From Zygnema cylindricum (Eukaryota > Streptophyta > Zygnematophyceae > Zygnematales > Zygnemataceae), in the NCBI GenBank assembly GCA_037447655.1, contig JBBHKE010001766.1:62001-126000 (forward strand): DNA of 64,000 nucleotides, read 5' to 3'. Under the pieces are notes generated by a model. That model did not search any database, was not told the DNA's origin, and worked only from the letters and a program-made list of their open reading frames with translations. Of the stretch, positions 47,702 through 58,283 are shown piece after piece. Position numbers and translations under genes: made by a program. Every line of letters begins with the position of its first letter. Within the stretch, counting starts at the first letter, position 1.

Positions 47702-48213
47702 AACTAGAAGGGGTTTTAAAAGATAGGGGAGAAGAGGAATATTTAATGAAAGGTTTAGGGGAGGAGAAATATTTATTGGGAATAAATTTAGAAAGTGAGA
47801 GTGGAAAGAAATCCATGGAAGAGAGTGAGGAAAGTTCATGTTTTGGGGGTGATGGGTTTGACATCACTAAAGGGAGTGATGACATTTATGAAGGTGTGCC
47901 TGTAAAAGGGTTAGCCTCAGGGTGTGTGTTGCAGATTGGAGATGGGGCTGGCTGTTTGGATTGCAAGAGGGAAACCGGTTTGTGTGTGGATGAAAAAGTG
48001 ATGAGGTGGATAAAATCTTTGCTCGGATTTATGAAAAGTGGGATGTTAAATAAAATATGTGATGCAATAATTATTTCAGTTCATCTAATGCACTGTGTTA
48101 AATACGAGAGTATTTTCTTAAAGTTTTATGAAAAGAAAAGGAAAAGAAATAAAAAGAGAAAAAGGGAAAGAGAGTGCGTGTTTATTTGTGTGAGGAAGTC
48201 GAAAGGAAAATAG
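47698..48213 (+). CDS. ORF2 of gag-only element A, RNase H-like remnant with basic tail
   Basis: 171 open codons overlapping the gag stop by four bases in another frame. No ATG is at the frame start (GTG); the first ATG is in YLMKGLGEEKYLLG. Motifs FDITKGSDDIYEG and VMRWIKSLLGFMKSGMLNK parallel Copia RNase H (DITTWSDASYGD; LMWVKSLLQKLGYMKKG) in the same order, but the central Glu segment is missing. The C-terminus KKRKRNKKRKRER is strongly basic. The frame is shared with 5626-6257. It could be translated by reinitiation or frameshifting after gag, or be unexpressed. Function unknown. Confidence 0.5.
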   Translation: MKLEGVLKDRGEEEYLMKGLGEEKYLLGINLESESGKKSMEESEESSCFGGDGFDITKGSDDIYEGVPVKGLASGCVLQIGDGAGCLDCKRETGLCVDEKVMRWIKSLLGFMKSGMLNKICDAIIISVHLMHCVKYESIFLKFYEKKRKRNKKRKRERECVFICVRKSKGK

Positions 48214-48422
48214 ACTAGAAAATAAGGGGAGTGTTGATATTTGAGTATTTTCTAGGTCTGTATTATAATAGGAAAAATGTAGAGGCGGTCTACCTCTAAC
48301 TCCCTTTACCAAGCCCCCACACTTGTTGTAGTCACTGAAGGCTGGGTAGGGTGATAGGGCCATGGCTGCCTAAAGCTTTCTAGCAGACAGTTAGCAGAAA
48401 ATAGATGAGTTTACTAAAAGAA

Positions 48423-48510
48423 TTGACGGACCCAGGAATTGATCCTGGTACCTGCCGTCTGTCAATGTAGCCATTAGCTTTGTCCGTTTAGTCTAGGACT
48501 AGTGCTAGGA
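48423..48510 (-). other. tRNA-like stem module in 3' LTR-X
   Basis: TTGACGGAC (48423-48431) pairs over nine positions with GTCTGTCAA (48457-48465), including one G-T wobble, and encloses CCAGGAATTGATCCTGG, itself a hairpin. In antisense this is an acceptor-plus-T-arm-like minihelix. Confidence 0.55.
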
Positions 48511-48773
48511 CATATAGGGTTTGATAATTATATAAATATGTACACGTAGACGAATTCATTTAACGGCGGAAAAAGATCCTTAGTACATAGAAATAGTTTA
48601 GTGAAGTATGGTTTGCGCGAAACTGATACCGCGCATTTGTTTCGACGGCGAAACAAATACCGCGCACTTATTTTCGACGGGTAAGAATGGATACCAGATT
48701 TAATCGACGGCCGTGGTGCTAGCCGAGATTCCGGAATGGCCGCCTTGGCGTTTTCTGACGCCGCCACTCCGGA

Positions 48774-49025
48774 TGACACGTGGAAATGCGTTGGAGGATT
48801 GCGGAATCTCCGGAGCGCAAGATAACAAGTTGGGTGTGACATTTGTCACTCGTATGGTCTTATCGTACAATTTCCGTACAGAAAGTACTCCGGCGCCTGT
48901 ACTTTTATGTACGGTACAGTCTTGTGATTGGCGCCGTACTTCAGTAGAAGGGGTTTAGAGAGGGACTAGAACTTAGAATATTTCTGGTAGGTAGATGCCT
49001 CTCCCAGAGAGCACTTTGTATAAAT
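48774..49025 (+). promoter_or_regulatory. LTR-X promoter: ACGTGG box, seven GTAC motifs, CCAAT, TATA
   Basis: GACACGTGG (48775-48783) resembles an ABA-response/G-box core. Seven GTAC motifs fall within 48865-48939. An inverted CCAAT box (GATTGG) lies at 48926-48931 and TATAAAT at 49019-49025. The same order recurs in LTR families Y and V. Confidence 0.55.
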
Positions 49026-49394
49026 GGCAAACTTTGGCCAGCCATAACTATCAATTCAGTTGACCAAATTCAGTGATTCTTGTTGATGCGGACTCAGGGG
49101 AGTCCAGGCTACACAGGGGTGTAGTCGGTCAGAGTTTTTGCCTGCCTGGGTGGCTGCATTTCTAAGGGAAAGTCAAAGTGGGTGAATGTGTCCAAATCTC
49201 ATATTCTAACTTTGCATTCTGTGGTGGAACTGAGCACACATAAAGTCTTATTTCACAGGGGTGAAGCTCTAATGGGGTTCTGATTGTCAAGGGGTCAATC
49301 ATTTGGGTTTATATCAAGTTGGAGTCGGCACTATCTAGATTAGCTTCCTTTGGACCTGCGAATTCTGTGTGGCAATGGAGCCCATAGAATTTCA

Positions 49395-50300
49395 AGACTC
49401 CCCTGAGTCGATAGCAAAAAGAATCTCTGAATTTGCTCCCCTGAGCAGTAAGTTATGGAGGGTCAAAGTTGACCTTTTGTACAGAAGCTCTCTGGGAGAG
49501 AGGTTCCTATCTTCTAATTTTTCTAAGTCCTATCTCTCTCACAAACTCTATCTACTGATGTACGGAACCAATCAGAATTGAGTTCCGTACGTAAAAGTAC
49601 AGCTGCCGGTGTACTTTATGTACGGACATTGTACGACATGGCCAAAATGTCGACACATGTCAAATCCGGATTCGGTGCCATAATCTCCGGAGATTTCACA
49701 ATCCAACGGAATTTCGCCACGTGTCATCTGATGTGGCGATGGCCACAAACCGCCGAAATCCTCCTCCGCGATATCGGCGCTAATCTCGGCCGTCCGATTA
49801 AAATCGGCTTTAATCGTAGCCGTAATAAATACATGCGCGGTATTTGTTTCATTTACGAAACAAATGCGCGGTACTGATTTGTGTCCGTACTGTAAGTCGT
49901 ACATTTATATTTTACTGGATCTATGTATCCCGTAATTCATTTCAGTTAAATGGTTTATCGCACGTATACGTAGTTAAATAAATATCAAACTATATAGTAC
50001 GTAACACTACTGCTAGACTTAACGGCTAAGGCTACCGGCTATTTCCTGTCTGCCGGCCGGTAGGTACATGGATCAAATCCTGCAGCCGGCACATACCTTT
50101 TAATTAAATAAATAAACCCTAACATAAAATTCCCGTAAACCTCAGGATAGCCAAGGTAGCCATGGCTCTACCTTCCTCTCCAATTTCTCAGTGACTGCGA
50201 CAAGTTTGAGAGTGTGAGAGAGAAGTTAGAGATAGACTGCCTCGACTTCTATATTTCTTTTCAGACCTAGAAAATACTAATAAAACCATTAGTTTCTACA
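49395..50300 (-). mobile_element. LTR-Y, 3' end truncated
   Basis: Minus-strand LTR-Y whose 5' end (TGTAGAAACTAATGG on the minus strand) is at 50300 and whose leader is cut at GACTCCCCTGAG (49396), directly abutting LTR-X. It carries the GTAC cluster, ACACGTG box and tRNA-like module. Confidence 0.85.
50018..50091 (+). other. tRNA-like stem module in LTR-Y
   Basis: TGCCGGC (50051-50057) pairs perfectly with GCCGGCA (50085-50091). GGATCAAATCC (B-box-like) is at 50070-50080 and AACGGCTAAGGCTACCGGCT (A-box/D-arm-like) at 50021-50040. The stem differs from the other LTR-Y copy (TGTCGAA/TTCGACA) at both strands while pairing is kept. Confidence 0.55.
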
Positions 50301-50699
50301 CTTTACAGGGGATTATAATACAAGTAAGAAATTCTACCTTTTCTCCTTACCTTATATGAGTTTTTCCGGCCGCTTACATTGTGTGTCTCATTATATTTTC
50401 GCTTGTAATGTGGCATGTTGTTTACTTTTCCCTTTATGATTGCGATTGGTTATCTCTCTCCTTATTCCTCTCCCCCCTCCCCCCTCCCCCACCCCACCTT
50501 TCCATGTCGGTATGTTGACTGCCTTGCATCGTCGTCGAATACCGACGACATTGCTTGGGCGTAATTTTGGCAACAATTGAAATTCACCCGTTTGGCGACG
50601 GTGTGGTGTCATCGCCTATCTGTTGTCTCATACTTATATTTTTAGCAGACGGCCGCATTAGAGCATTGGCGCATGGTTGGAAAAATCGACCTGGCGACG
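50301..50699. other. Unassigned DNA
   Basis: Contains a C-rich run (about 50465-50500). I see no coding feature. Confidence 0.4.
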
Positions 50700-51130
50700 A
50701 GAATTGGTCGTTGCCACAACGATGGAAGTTTCAAAATAGAAAATTGTGTATATTTCAATATTTTGTCGTTAGTTAGTTTGTACATTAAATATCACACTTC
50801 TTACACTCGACAACGCTTTGTCGTTGCCTCGTTGATGAAATCGCGAAATCATTGATCCGCGTGACCTCTTAATTTAGTTTCGTCGTCACGCTGATGGAAT
50901 GTTCAAAAACAGTAGGGACGCGACGACTTCCTTCCGTCGAGAACCGCACACTCTGTAAGTTTATTTTTCAAGAAATTTGTCGTTGCCTCTGTTAGAATCG
51001 TCTAATGATTGAACAGCGTGATCTCATACATTCGTTGAGTCGACACAATTTTAGAATGTTCAAAATCATGAGGGACGCAATGACTTCTTCCCATCGCGAA
51101 CAATTCACGCTTTAAGTATATTTTGAACGA
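50700..51130 (+). repeat. Degenerate ~160-bp tandem repeat rich in CGTCG/CGACGA
   Basis: Two clear units (about 50812-50975 and 50980-51130) share TTTGTCGTTGCCTC, GCGTGA(C/T)CTC, GGAATGTTCAAAA-like and GGGACGC(G/A)A(C/T)GACTTC. A partial earlier unit precedes them near 50690-50770. Confidence 0.65.
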
Positions 51131-51497
51131 ATATATTTCGTGTAAAATCTCATACTTTATTTCGTCGTTTGAACCGTCAATTTTAGGGCAAAATTCGTAT
51201 TCTTTAATCCATTTTCGTAGCCGCCTCTTCTTCTAAATTTTGTGATCACGTGTGAGTAATGTCCATGGAAGGGAGCAGCCAACCTCATAGGCGACAGCGT
51301 AGTGTCTTGCCAAATCGTAGCCGCTACCCTCCACTACCTCGACGTAATCAACGACGTTGACCAAGAGAAGAAAGGGAAGAGGTACACAAGGATGGAGTGG
51401 GGAGAGAAAACCCTTCGAGGGAAAGGGAATCACCGATAGGGTTAGGGAAGGAAAGAGTGATGTTTTTGGAAAGCTTTAGTCCTCTCAATTTCCCGGT

Positions 51498-51500
<3 letters not shown>
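51131..51500. other. Unassigned DNA
   Basis: I see no supportable feature. Confidence 0.4.

Positions 51501-51536
<36 letters not shown>
51501..51536 (+). repeat. (GA)18 microsatellite
   Basis: Uninterrupted GA dinucleotide run of 36 bases. Confidence 0.97.
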
Positions 51537-51538
<2 letters not shown>

Positions 51539-52368
51539 TGTTCAAAACTTAGTTTATTTTTGGATGAGTCTGGTTCAGTATTTGCTAGAATTAGTGTGAC
51601 AGTGAAATTAGGAGTTCATAGTTTAGTCACACCAAGGACACGCGTCGTGTGCTGCGAGAAATACTTGAGTTTGTCCTCCGTGGACGTACGGAAATTTGGC
51701 AGGACCACGGGACTTCTTGAAGTCACATCTACGGTCCCAAATCCTCTAATCGGTTGGTAAAACATAAGTTTGTCTGTAGTGAATTAGTTGATTAGTGTTG
51801 AGAATGTGATTTATGACATACCTTCTGTACACGGGTATACTCACGGTATTTATTGTGTTAGAATGTTAAACTCACAGTATTTATTGTGTTAGAATATTAG
51901 GCTTACAGTTCGAATGCCTCCGTACAACTTAGTGTAGTTTCAATGTATAGAAGTGGGACTTAGTGAATTTTAGTTATTAGGAACAAATGATATGGAAAAA
52001 CTGTAACTGCAGTTTTTATGTTTTTCATCGCTGAATATCTCACAGATCTCTAAGCAGAATTAAGTGAAATTTTGTGGGTATGTTCCTCTGTATGTCACCT
52101 ACACTGTGGTAGATTTTTATATCTATATTGCGACTTATCATCTGTCAAATTTGTTGTTTTGCCATCCGTCTTTGTGGAAGCTTCCTCTCTTGATTTGTTG
52201 TACAATGACTACTGCTGCCTCTTCTTCATCTTCACTACCAGCAGTTGTCGCAGACTCACAAAGAGATGCCCCAAAAACCGTGATAGGAGTAAGTGTTGAA
52301 GGTCATAGGCATTTTGACAAGATAATGATCCACTAGCACTAGGCGTCACACTCGCACCAGCTAGAATA
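51537..52368 (+). other. Leader-like region, unidentified retroelement start
   Basis: Contains a ~34-bp two-copy duplication (CACGGTATTTATTGTGTTAG-like, 51842-51900). An ATG near 52205 starts MTTAASSSSSLPAVVADSQR, similar in composition and context to 24987. It could be a gag start. No long coding region follows because the minus-strand LTR-T joins at about 52369. Confidence 0.3.
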
Positions 52369-53033
52369 TGGAATTATGTGTCCTCCATTGGACTACACAA
52401 TTCAGAAAGCCTCTAGATAGCTTTTAACTAACCCAATTCAAGCCACAGCCACTGCTGCCCAAGAGGGCAAACTGATAGTCTCATTGCACCCCTGTGTAGC
52501 GTGGACTCCTTGAAGTCCGTAGCAAAAAGAATTATTGAAAACGACCAACCAGGCGATAAGTTATAGGGTGGCAAAGATGCCTATTTTATACAAACCCTCA
52601 AGGGGAGAGGCGATTGTTTTACCAAAATTCACTAAGTCTTAATTTTCTCTAATAACTACTATCTACTGAAGTACAGACCAATCATATTACTGTGCCGTAC
52701 CAAAAAGTACTACTGCCGGTGTACCTTTTGTACGACCAATGTACGACAAGGCTATTACGTGGACGTGTGCCCTCATTTTACTCGTCCGTAGGTTGCTTAG
52801 AATTCCCGTGAGCAAATGTTATCTCTCCACGTGGCGCTAGGTAATGCCACGTCACAAAATGGCCAAAGAAACCACTCTGGGATCTCGACGATGATGTGCG
52901 CCGTTGGATAAAAACCAAAATGTAATCTCAACCGTCGAAACAAATGTCCAATTCATTTGTTTCTTGCGGAATCATGTTTTCACCGTTTTTTATTAGTTCT
53001 ATGTCCTTATATTCATATTTATGTTGATCCGTT
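52369..53033 (-). mobile_element. LTR-T, 3' LTR of Copia-F, 5' end truncated
   Basis: Minus-strand LTR ending ATAATTCCA (52369). It has an inverted CCAAT box, a GTAC cluster (about 52660-52755), a CCACGTGG box (52827-52834) and a leader like LTR-X (GACTTCAAGGAGTCC). It joins the Copia-F RNase H/C-terminus near 53033 without a polypurine tract, so its own 5' end is missing. Confidence 0.75.
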
Positions 53034-55875
53034 TCTTCATTAGACCTATACACAAGATTCACAATTTTATTTTCAACTTTTTCTCTCACGAAGCTCAATC
53101 TTATGTCCATATGTTTAGCTTTGAAATGGTGTTTTGATTGGCTGCAATTGCAATGCGAGCTTGATTATCACAAAAGACTTTATGCACTCCCTTCTTCATG
53201 TACCCCAGTTTTTGTAACAAAGACTTGACCCACATCAACTCTTTCACTCCAGAACAAGAGGCCATAGACTCAGCCTCCATTGAAGAGTGAGCAACCACCT
53301 TTTGTTGCTTGCTGCTCCAACAAAAAACACTTTCCCCCACATACAACATATACCCAGAAGTGCATCTTCTGATAGGTGCATCCCCATAACTCGCATCACT
53401 CCAAGTAGTGATATCAGTGTGCTTCCCTCCCAAATGCAACCATAACTCTCTAGTTCCCACTAGATATCTCATGACTCTCTTGGCTGTTTCCCAATCTCTT
53501 TTTCTAGGATCATTAAGACTCCTACTGAGTACTCTAACTGCGCCGCTATATCCGGCCTGGTACAATTCATGAAGTATATTAGACTTCCTACGACGTGCCT
53601 CTAAAGGATAGACTTCATAAACTCTCTCTCTTCTGGACTTATTTGATCATCTAAGATTATCACTCCTCCCTCTACATTCCCCTCACTTACTTTCTTCAAG
53701 TCCATGGGAGTGGTAAAACTGCTTGTTTTTTCCATCTGTGATTTCTCAAGCATATTACCTAATGCTTCTTTCTGAGTGAGTCTAATGATCGTTTTCCCCC
53801 TATATCTTTCCATTTGAATTCCCAAAATATATCTTGCCTCCCCTAAATCCTTCATGTCAAATCTGCTTCTAAGATATTTCTTTAATTTATAGAACTTTTC
53901 CAAAGACTTAATTAACATAAACAGATCATCCACATAAATTGCAAAAAAAATCATACCATTCTCATTTTCAAACACATAGATAGAATGGTCAGATTTGATC
54001 CCGATATATCCCAGACTAGTGAGAAACTCATCTAGTTTCTTATTCCACTATCCAGGAGCCTGCTTAAGTCCATATAAGGACTTTATGAGCCTGAAGACTT
54101 TGCTCTCTTCCCCATTCTCCACGAATCCCTTTGGTTGCCGCATGAAGATTTCTTCCTCTAATTCACCATTGAGAAATGCGGTCTTAATATCAATCTGATG
54201 AATTCCATGTCTTCTGCTGCTGCTAGACAGATGAGAATCCTTACTGATGGGAACTGAACAACTAGAGCAAACGTCTTCTCATAGTCAACCCCCTCTGTTT
54301 GGGTGAACCCCTTTGCTACCAAACGAGCTTTATATCTTTCAATGGTAATATCATGGTTCAATTTAGTTTAAATACCCATTTACAGCCAATAGGTTTTCTG
54401 TCTGGAGGACAATCTGCTAGTTCCCAAGTATTTGCTTCCATGATGGAAGCCATCTCATCATTTATGGGTGTAATCCATCTGTCTTTTTCTGGGCTGTTCA
54501 CTGCCTCGAAGTATGACTGAGGCTCATCAGGATGAGATAGCTTAGTTACCTTATGAGCAGCTTGTTTCTCTTGTATCCTTTTGCTGCTTTTTCTCACTCC
54601 CTCAAACTTTGAAGTTGGAATGGAAGGAAGTCTCGGGTTTCTCCTTACTGTCTCATTGGCTCCCCTATTCATGGAAGCCAGTTGTAGTTCCTTGTCTTCT
54701 GTCTCCTCGAAGTCCATAGGAATATGTGAGGTGTCCGGTAGATCTCCTGTATCTTGGAGGATCCCTGAATCTGGAATCACTGTTTCACTCATGTCCTTTT
54801 CGGAAAGGATAAGACTCTCCACGCTTTCAGACTAAAAACGGATTTTTACCTTTTTGGTATATTTGAAGGGGTAAAATGACTTCCCTTCATCCATGACAAC
54901 TAGGTGTTTGACCAGAATAATATCTTGCCTTGCTAAGTCATAGAGTCTATATCCCTTGACATCCTCATCATATCCTACAAAGTATCCAGGTTTGCCCTTA
55001 GCATCTAGTTTCCTATTTTTCTAATCCGTATCAAGAGTGTAAACTTGACTACCGAATACTTTAAGGTGTGAGATATCAAGTTTCCTTCCAATCCATCTCT
55101 CAAAAGGTGTCATTACCTTTACGGCTGAGGTAAAGACTCTATTCTTAATGTAGTTGGCTTAGTTCATGGCTTCTGCCCAAAATCTCTTTCCTATTTTCTT
55201 GTCAGCCAACATATTACCTACACTGTCTCTTAGTGTTCGGTTTAATCTTGGACCTGCCCCATTTTGTTCCAGGTTATATGGTACAGTTTTTTGGTGCTGA
55301 ACTCCCTCATCTCTGAGGTATTCCTCAAACAGGTTAGAGGTATATTCTCCCCCATTATCACTCTTTATTCTCTTAATGGGGGTTCCATGCAACTTCTCAC
55401 TCCAAACTTTATATTCTTTGAAGTAACTTGGAGTTTCACACTTTGTTTTTAGGAAGTAAACTTTAGAATACCTAGACCATTCATCGGTTATTGTTAACAT
55501 AAACCTTTCCCTCCAACCGAAGGCACTCTTGCATGTCCTCATATATGTGTGTGGACTAGATCTAGTGCCTTTTCCCCCCTATATGTGGTGGCTTTGGGAA
55601 AAGGAAGTCTGTGAGCTTTTCCTTTTGCACATCCACTACAATCATCCATCTTTTCATTATCACCAAACTGAATGACTTCTACTACAACAAGCTTCTTCAT
55701 TTCCCTCAACCTATCAAAATGTACATGTTCCAACCGCTTATGCCAAATCATCAATTTTGGAACACCAACATAATAAGCATTCTTCATTTCATTACTCAGG
55801 TTAAGCCTAAACATGCCTTTGCTACACTTATCTACCGTGAAGTAGACTTCATCCCCATACTTAGCTGTGAAGACT
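53034..55875 (-). pseudogene. Copia-F: integrase, reverse transcriptase, RNase H
   Basis: Minus-strand pol, better kept than the plus-strand copies. The pre-integrase motif WHKRLEHVHFDRL lies near 55750. The integrase core has KSDNGGEYTS (near 55350), but the first Asp is His (LVHTHI) and the third acidic site reads NGAGPRLNRTL instead of the usual AER, so strand transfer is unlikely. RT starts with DEMASIMEANTWELADCPPD (about 54440). FAIYVDDLFML lies near 53925-53950 and RNase H at 53565-53110 has WSDASYGD, SSMEAES and FCDNQA. The C-terminus beyond VREKVENKIVNLVYR is replaced by LTR-T. Several frameshifts and stops. Confidence 0.92.
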
Positions 55876-56932
55876 CTCTAGAAATTAATGATCCATTTAA
55901 AGTATTTTCTAGGTCTAAATAGAAATATAGAAAGAAGCCGAGGCGGTCTACCACTGACTACTCTCTCCAACTCTCAAACTTGTCGCAGTCACTAAGAAAT
56001 TTGAGAGGGAGCTAGAGCCATAGCTACCTAGGCTAACCAGAAGTTTACGGGATTATATATTAGTTAGGGGTTTTATTACTAAAAAGATATGGTGCCAGCT
56101 ACAGGATTTGATCCTTGTACCCACCGGCCGGCAAGCAGCCGGTAGATGGTAGCCTTAACCGTTTAGTTTTCATCGAATGTTACGTAATATTGGGTATGAT
56201 ATTTATTTAAATGTTACTGAATAGGAAAATTCATTTAACTATAACTGATTACGGGAGACATAGATCCATAATTGAAAAAGTACGGATAGCGGTACGGATA
56301 AGAAACCAATACCGCGCATTTGTTTCTTTATAGAAGAAAATATCCCACATGTATTTATTACGGCTAGGATTAAATATGAATTTAATCGGACGGCCGTAAT
56401 TAACGCCGAGATCGCGGAAGAGGATTTCGGCGGTTTATGGACATCGCCACATCGGATGACACGTGGCGGAATAACATTGGATCGCGGCATCTCCGAGGAT
56501 TACGGGAACGAATCCGGACATACCACGTGTCGACATTTAGGCCATGTCGTACGATGTTCGTACAGAAAGTACACCGGCAGCTGTACTTTTGTGTACGGAG
56601 CTGCATTCTGATTGGCTCCGTACATCAGTAGATAGAGTCTGTGAGAGAGATACGACTTAGAAAAATTAGGAGATAGGACCCTCTCTCCCAGAGAGCTTCT
56701 GTACAAAAGGTCAACTTTGACCCTCCATAACTTACTGCTCAGGGGAGCAAATTCAGAGATTCTTTTTGTTTTCGACTCAATGGAGTCTTGCCTTCACAAG
56801 GGTGAAGTTGGTCAAAGTTATTGTCTGCCAGGGTTGTAGTTGTTTTTGCTGAAACACAAAGGGGTCAGTGTTATCCTAGAGGCTTATTGGAAGCTGTCCA
56901 CTCTGAGGACTTATGGAGGTCCCAGAGTTTCA
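55876..56932 (+). mobile_element. Solo LTR-Y inserted in Copia-F
   Basis: Complete 1057-bp LTR-Y in plus orientation, beginning TCTAGAAATTAATG (TG mutated to TC) and ending GAGTTTCA. Flanks GACTC (55871-55875) and TACTC (56933-56937) form a 5-bp target duplication with one change. The interrupted codons (KGV before, VFTAKYGDEVYF after) rejoin in the Copia protein. It has six GTAC in 56549-56623 and ACACGTGGC at 56459-56467. Confidence 0.92.
56095..56170 (-). other. tRNA-like stem module in solo LTR-Y
   Basis: TGCCAGC (56095-56101) faces GCCGGCA (56129-56135). The single mismatch is an A-C on this strand, equal to a G-U wobble in antisense RNA. The B-box-like GGATTTGATCC (56106-56116) is antisense. 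Confidence 0.5.
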
Positions 56933-58240
56933 TACTCCCTTTCTAGTGAAGGTATCAAACTCTTTGTAATTTAACAAACATGTAGAGGCAGGATTTTTAC
57001 TCAGCTGGGGAATGTAGAGTACATTTGAGATGAGTATAAAAGTCTTACCCTCCACTAAGACTTTCAAATCTACTGACCCCAGAAGATCAATGGTAATCAC
57101 TCTCCCATCCCCATACTCTATCTCTGCAGTAGGGATCTTTCTTAGCTTAGTGAAGAGTTGCTTATCACGACACATATGCATGGATGCACTTGAGTCGATG
57201 ATCCATCCTTCTTGTCGAGCTTGCTGAATTTCTCTAAGGGCACACTTCTGTCTCCGAGGGATCTCCTTCTCCTTCAGACTCTCGTCAAGAAGAAGCTCCC
57301 CATCCTCCCCAGAGGACTCGTCCTCGGTTTCTCCTGACACTTTTGTGACCACAAGCGTTTTTTTTTTCCCTCCAGAAGAAACCCCTCCACGGTTCTCTTA
57401 GAGCCTCAACTCCGACAGTTTAACACAATCGGCAATAAAGTGTCCCAACTTTTTGCAAAAATGACAAAGGCCATTTGAGGGCCTTGGTCCTCCAGGCTGA
57501 TCTCTCTCTCTTTTGAATGGTTTCTTTGGATCCTTCCCCCATCGTTTCCTCTTGCAGTTAGAGCTTGGATGCTCTTTTCCCCCCTCATAATATCAATTGT
57601 GTTCTCCAGCACAAGTATTATCCGGACCACTGTGTTCCACTTCCATGAACTGTCAGTCATTTCCTATACACTATGTTTTCATACTCGTCGAGTAACTTCA
57701 TGATGAGAGTGTTAGCTTTCATCTTCATTGTACCTGTCCACCCGGCACTCTCCATCCCCATATACAAACAAGAGAGATCATTACAATAGTCTAATATCTT
57801 CCCCCCTTTCTAAGTATAATTCCCCAACTTTTGTTCGGCCAACTGGAGCTCTTGAATAGTATCAGCTTTATAGATTTCCAGCAAACTCACCCACAACTCC
57901 TCGGCCTTGTAAATGTGAAGATGGGGGGTTGCCAAAGCTTGAGTGAGGTGTCTTAGAATGAAGTTATTGGCAGCCATGTTGATGTCTTCCCACATTTGGG
58001 TGTCGTTCTCCGCGGTCTTCAAGGTCGCCGCTTCGAGTGTCGTGGTAATAGGAGCAATTGGAGTAAGAGGCGTCTCCTTCTCTTCCCATTTTCGGACACA
58101 CTGCTGTCCCCATCATCTGCCTTCTCTGCTGCAACAGACCTTATTCCACCTAACCCTGGTGGAGTTCCCTGAGGTGGACATTTCACTTGTCCACTAACAA
58201 TACCGCAGTATCGTTTTTCGCATAAAGCCCCCATCATCAT
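56933..58240 (-). pseudogene. Copia-F: gag and protease
   Basis: Minus-strand first half of the same polyprotein. The N-terminal gag begins near 58240 (MMMGALCEKRYCGIVSGQVK). The UBN2-like part lies at 58022-57700 (NFILRHLTQALATPHL). An intact CCHC knuckle (CHFCKKLGHFIADC) lies near 57425-57465. Protease near 57150-57190 has DSSASMHMC in place of DSGA. The tail FDTFTRKGV continues across LTR-Y into 55875. Several frameshifts. Confidence 0.9.
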
Positions 58241-58283
58241 GGCTTCCTAATAGATGAACCTTGATCAATTGGAGGTGGGTACC

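Larger units (their letters stand above)
48232..49394 (+). mobile_element. 3' LTR-X of gag-only element A
   Basis: 1163 bp from TGTTGATATTTGAG to ATAGAATTTCA, preceded by the polypurine tract AATAAGGGGAG (48221-48231). Flanks TAGGG (left of 45001) and AGACT (right of 49394) do not match, so the unit is recombinant or has lost one target copy. The right side joins directly to a truncated LTR-Y. Confidence 0.9.

Noticed and set aside
45001-49394. Simple insertion of element A into the Copia-3 LTR
   Set aside because: The remaining half of that LTR is not found on the right side and the 5-bp flanks do not match.
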